Source: Pseudomonas umsongensis
GTDB lineage: Bacteria > Pseudomonadota > Gammaproteobacteria > Pseudomonadales > Pseudomonadaceae
Reading direction: 5' to 3'
Assembly: GCF_002236105.1 (NCBI RefSeq)
Contig: NZ_NIWU01000008.1
Coordinates: forward strand, 212,225-276,224
DNA length: 64,000 nt
Position numbers and translations under genes: made by a program. Each line of letters opens with the position of its first letter. Position 1 is the stretch's first letter. Positions 58,469 through 64,000 of the stretch are shown one piece after another. The notes beneath the pieces are model-generated. The model did not search any database and was not told where the DNA came from. It saw nothing but the letters and a program-made list of their open reading frames with translations.

Positions 58469-60361
58469 TCAGACGTGAGGATCGCCCGGTACCTTGCTCG
58501 GCACTGCGTATTGCGGCTTGAGATGACCGTCCTGATCAAGTAGCCAGGCGTCCATGATCTGCCGCACAACAGGGCCGGCGACACGACCGCCGGCCTCGCC
58601 GTTTTCGATCATCACCGAAATCACGATTTGCGGATGTTCGGCCGGGGCGAAACCGACGAACAGGGCATTGTCGCGGTTGCGCTCGCGGGTTTTCTCGCGG
58701 TTATAACGCTCGCCCTGCTTGATCGCCACCACTTGCGCGGTACCACTCTTGCCGGCAATACGGTATTGCGCCCCCGCTGCCGACGCGCGGGCGATACCGC
58801 GGGCATCGTGCATGACCATCTGCATGCCGTGGTTGACCTGCTCCCAGTCGCGCGGGTCCTTGAGCAGGATGTTCGGCATCGGATGCTCGTCTACGGGCGC
58901 GACACCGTCCACGGTCCTGGCCAGGTGCGGACGGTTCCACACGCCTTTGTTGGCGATCAGCGCCGTGGCCTGGGCCAGTTGCAGCGGCGTGACCTGCATG
59001 TAGCCTTGGCCGATGCCAAGGATCACGGTTTCACCAGGGAACCATGGCTGACGACGCGTGGCGCGCTTCCAGGCCTGGGACGGCATCAAGCCGGGAGACT
59101 CTTCGAACATGTCCAGCGAGACCTTTTCCCCGAGGCCGAACATGGCCATGTAGTCATGCAGCCGATCGATGCCCAGCTTGTGCGCGAGGTCGTAGAAGTA
59201 GGTGTCGTTGGAACGCATGATCGCCGCGTCCATGTCCACCCAACCGTCGCCGCTGTGGTTCCAGTTGCGGTACTTGTGATCGAAGTCCGGGAGTTGGTAA
59301 TACCCCGGATCGAAGACTCGGGTCTGCGGCGTGACGATGCCGGCGTCGAGCCCGGCAATCGCGACTTCGGGCTTGATGGTCGAGCCCGGCGCGTAGAGCC
59401 CGCGCAGCACGCGGTTGAACAGCGGTCGGTCAATGGAATCGCGTAGCGTCGAATATTCCCTGGAGCTGATGCCGGTGACGAACAGGTTGGGATCGAAACT
59501 CGGGTTGCTGACCATGGCCAGCACTTCACCGGTCGACGGATCAAGCGCGACCACCGAGCCACGACGATCGCCCAAGGCGTGCTCGGCGGCCTCCTGCAGC
59601 TTGACGTCCAGGCTCAGGACGATGTTTTCACCGGGCACCGGGTCCGTGTGCTTGAGTACGCGCAACACGCGGCCCTGGGCATTGGTTTCAACTTCCTCGT
59701 AACCGACATGACCGTGCAGTTGCGACTCGTAGAATTTTTCGATCCCGGTCTTGCCGATGGATTGGGTGCCTCGATACTCGACCGTATCCAGCACCTTGGA
59801 TTCTTTCTCGTTGATCCGTCCGACATAGCCGACTGAATGCGCGAAGTGTTCGCCCAACGGATAATGGCGCACAAACTGCGGCTCGACATCGATGCCCGGC
59901 AAGCGGAACTCATTGACCGCCAACACCGCGATCTGCTCCTCGCTCAGTTCATAGAACAAGGTTACCGGCACAAACGGGTGCCGCGCCTGTTTCATCGCCT
60001 TGTCGAACAGCGTGCGGTCTTCAGCCGGCAGGTGCAGCAGGTTGACCACTTCGTCCAGCTCTTGGTTGACATCGGAGGCGCGTTCGCGAGTGATGGTCAG
60101 GTTGTAGCTGGGTCGGTTGTCCGCCAGGACCACGCCATTGCGGTCATAGATCAAGCCACGGGTAGGCGTGATCGGCAGCACATGCACACGGTTGTTTTCG
60201 GAAATCGTGGAGTGATACTCGAATTCCACCACCTGCAGGACGTACAGGCGCACCACCAGAGCACAGGTAATGGCGCCGACTAACAAGGCGCAGGCCATCA
60301 GTCGCTTGTTGACCAGTCGCGTCTCTTTTTCGTGGTCTTTGATCGGAATCGGCTGAGGCAT
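58469..60361 (-). CDS. mrdA: Penicillin-binding protein 2 (elongasome transpeptidase), stand-alone copy
   Basis: A 630-residue class B PBP with a short cytoplasmic tail, one transmembrane helix (about 22-45), a pedestal domain and a transpeptidase domain. Active-site motifs are S327-T-I-K330, SND (in RSNDTYFYDLAHKLG) and KSGT (AGKSGTAQVV). PBP2 crosslinks peptidoglycan during rod elongation together with RodA. The protein closely follows the P. aeruginosa PBP2 as I recall it. I chose ATG 60361 (MPQPIPIKDHEKE); a GTG at 60391 is in frame but runs through a T-run. No rodA, mltB or dacA lies beside it, so it may be a second mrdA copy away from the main cluster. Confidence 0.9.
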   Translation of the reverse strand: MPQPIPIKDHEKETRLVNKRLMACALLVGAITCALVVRLYVLQVVEFEYHSTISENNRVHVLPITPTRGLIYDRNGVVLADNRPSYNLTITRERASDVNQELDEVVNLLHLPAEDRTLFDKAMKQARHPFVPVTLFYELSEEQIAVLAVNEFRLPGIDVEPQFVRHYPLGEHFAHSVGYVGRINEKESKVLDTVEYRGTQSIGKTGIEKFYESQLHGHVGYEEVETNAQGRVLRVLKHTDPVPGENIVLSLDVKLQEAAEHALGDRRGSVVALDPSTGEVLAMVSNPSFDPNLFVTGISSREYSTLRDSIDRPLFNRVLRGLYAPGSTIKPEVAIAGLDAGIVTPQTRVFDPGYYQLPDFDHKYRNWNHSGDGWVDMDAAIMRSNDTYFYDLAHKLGIDRLHDYMAMFGLGEKVSLDMFEESPGLMPSQAWKRATRRQPWFPGETVILGIGQGYMQVTPLQLAQATALIANKGVWNRPHLARTVDGVAPVDEHPMPNILLKDPRDWEQVNHGMQMVMHDARGIARASAAGAQYRIAGKSGTAQVVAIKQGERYNREKTRERNRDNALFVGFAPAEHPQIVISVMIENGEAGGRVAGPVVRQIMDAWLLDQDGHLKPQYAVPSKVPGDPHV

Positions 60362-60480
60362 TTCTGTGGCAACTCTTTGGAAAAAAAACACCGATCCCTG
60401 GTTTGAAAACGGGCCGCTAAAAAAACGAGCTGCACCATACCAAAACGGAGTGATCGCTTTCGTGTCATTTTCTTTAAGTG

Positions 60481-60594
60481 TGTAGGCGCGAGCATGCTCC
60501 GGGCGGCGTTTCGACGGTGGGCGTTAACGATAAGGCTGGGGCCTGATATTCCGTGGCGCTCTCCGGTTCTTCGCGAGCATGCTCGCTCCTACAG
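60481..60594. repeat. REPIN between mrdA and the rRNA operon end
   Basis: TGTAGGCGCGAGCATGCTCC and the inverted GCGAGCATGCTCGCTCCTACAG. The left arm is partly degenerate. Confidence 0.7.
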
Positions 60595-60616
60595 GGGGAA
60601 AATCGGGCACAAAGAC

Positions 60617-60650
60617 AAAACCCCTACCTGCATGCGCAGATAGGGGTTTT
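60617..60650 (-). terminator. Rho-independent terminator of the rRNA operon
   Basis: On the - strand AAAACCCCTA and TAGGGGTTTT form a stem closed by a TCTGCGCATGCAGG loop. It lies directly after 5S rRNA. Confidence 0.9.
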
Positions 60651-60659
60651 GGAATTTAA

Positions 60660-60775
60660 TCTTGACGATGACCTACTCTCACATGGGGAAACCCCACACT
60701 ACCATCGGCGATGCATCGTTTCACTTCTGAGTTCGGGATGGGATCAGGTGGTTCCAACGCTCTATGGTCGTCAAG
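60660..60775 (-). rRNA. rrf: 5S ribosomal RNA
   Basis: On the - strand it has the complementary ends CTTGACGA and TCGTCAAG, and inner sequence ACCTGATCCCATCCCGAACTC characteristic of 5S rRNA. It is about 116 nt. The last gene of the operon. Confidence 0.95.
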
Positions 60776-60944
60776 AAATTCGGGTACTGAGTCGTGACCA
60801 GATGGCCTCGCATCAGCAAATTGGGTATGTGATAGCTTCGGTGTTTTGTGAGCTTCGAACTTTCGGTTCGTTTCGTCTTCACACACCGCAATCTGGTCTC
60901 TTTCGTCTTTTCAACTAGGAGTATCAAATTGCTTGGGTGTTATA

Positions 60945-63837
<2,893 letters not shown>

Positions 63838-64000
63838 ATATAACCCCAAGCAATCTGGTTATACTATGAAGACGACATTCGCCGAAAATTCGAATTTCTC
63901 AACTAAGAGAACTCACAAATTTTACCTTAGCCTGATCCGTTACCAGTGAAAGTAACGTTCAGTCTATCTTTCTATCACATACCCAAATTTTTAAAGAACG
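63838..64000 (-). other. Part of the 16S-23S internal transcribed spacer
   Basis: On the - strand it begins CGTTCTTTAAAAATTTGGG, the boxA-adjacent segment found before 23S in pseudomonads. No tRNA is seen within the window; tRNA-Ile/Ala and 16S would lie beyond the right edge. Confidence 0.7.

Noticed and set aside
63838..64000. Possible tRNA in the 16S-23S spacer
   Set aside because: No cloverleaf or CCA-end sequence seen in the part of the spacer inside the window.

Overview
The window looks like the chromosome of a fluorescent Pseudomonas (P. fluorescens complex). The evidence is GC-rich coding sequence, a pyoverdine locus, many Pseudomonas-type REP/REPIN palindromes, an isonitrile hydratase with its regulator, a quinohemoprotein amine dehydrogenase cluster and a Pseudomonas-type rRNA operon. 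All calls come from reading the sequence. No database search was run.

Region 1 (1-36.4 kb) is the pyoverdine siderophore locus. On the + strand lie the periplasmic maturation genes pvdM (cut by the window edge), pvdN and pvdO, then the exporter pvdE and the ferripyoverdine receptor fpvA. On the - strand two overlapping giant NRPS genes and a stand-alone thioesterase (pvdG) read the other way. The two synthetases hold six modules. By motif reading their order is C-A(Ala?)-T-E, C-A(Lys)-T, C-A(Thr)-T, then C-A(Ser)-T-E, C-A(hydroxyornithine-like)-T, C-A(hydroxyornithine-like)-T-TE. Added to the PvdL chromophore precursor, encoded elsewhere, this suggests a six-residue tail of the type D-Ala-Lys-Thr-D-Ser-(acyl)OHOrn-cOHOrn. 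A perfect PvdS-type promoter (CTAAAT-N16-CGT) precedes pvdE. Near-matches precede pvdG and the first NRPS, and a Fur-box-like sequence precedes fpvA. Between fpvA and the NRPSs sit a small DUF3077/DUF6124-like gene with an unusual structured leader, a lipase plus lipoprotein pair that resembles a toxin/immunity pair, and an HSL-type hydrolase.

Region 2 (36.4-43.5 kb) holds assorted genes: an MFS transporter whose last codons are made of a REP sequence, a GH15 glucoamylase-like enzyme, a small unknown protein, the divergent isonitrile hydratase pair (inhR/inhA), an SRPBCC protein and an LprI-like protein. An unannotated-looking small RNA lies at 42247-42362. It has six GGA motifs, a Rho-independent terminator, a -10 box and an upstream GacA-type box, and it is very likely RsmX.

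Region 3 (43.6-55.9 kb) is a complete quinohemoprotein amine dehydrogenase (QHNDH) system. It encodes the alpha, beta and gamma subunits, the radical-SAM crosslinking enzyme QhpD, the subtilisin-like leader protease QhpE, the ABC exporter QhpF, the FAD enzyme QhpG, an aldehyde dehydrogenase for the product, and a sigma-54-type activator. A perfect -24/-12 promoter precedes the aldehyde dehydrogenase gene, which fits RpoN control.

Region 4 (56-64 kb) carries a SorA-like sulfite oxidase with a two-haem cytochrome partner and an isolated penicillin-binding protein 2 gene. An rRNA operon follows on the - strand (terminator, 5S, 23S, start of the 16S-23S spacer; 16S is beyond the right edge).

REP/REPIN elements sit in most intergenic gaps, and three enter genes: inside an NRPS adenylation domain, at the 3' end of the MFS gene, and over the qhpG stop codon.
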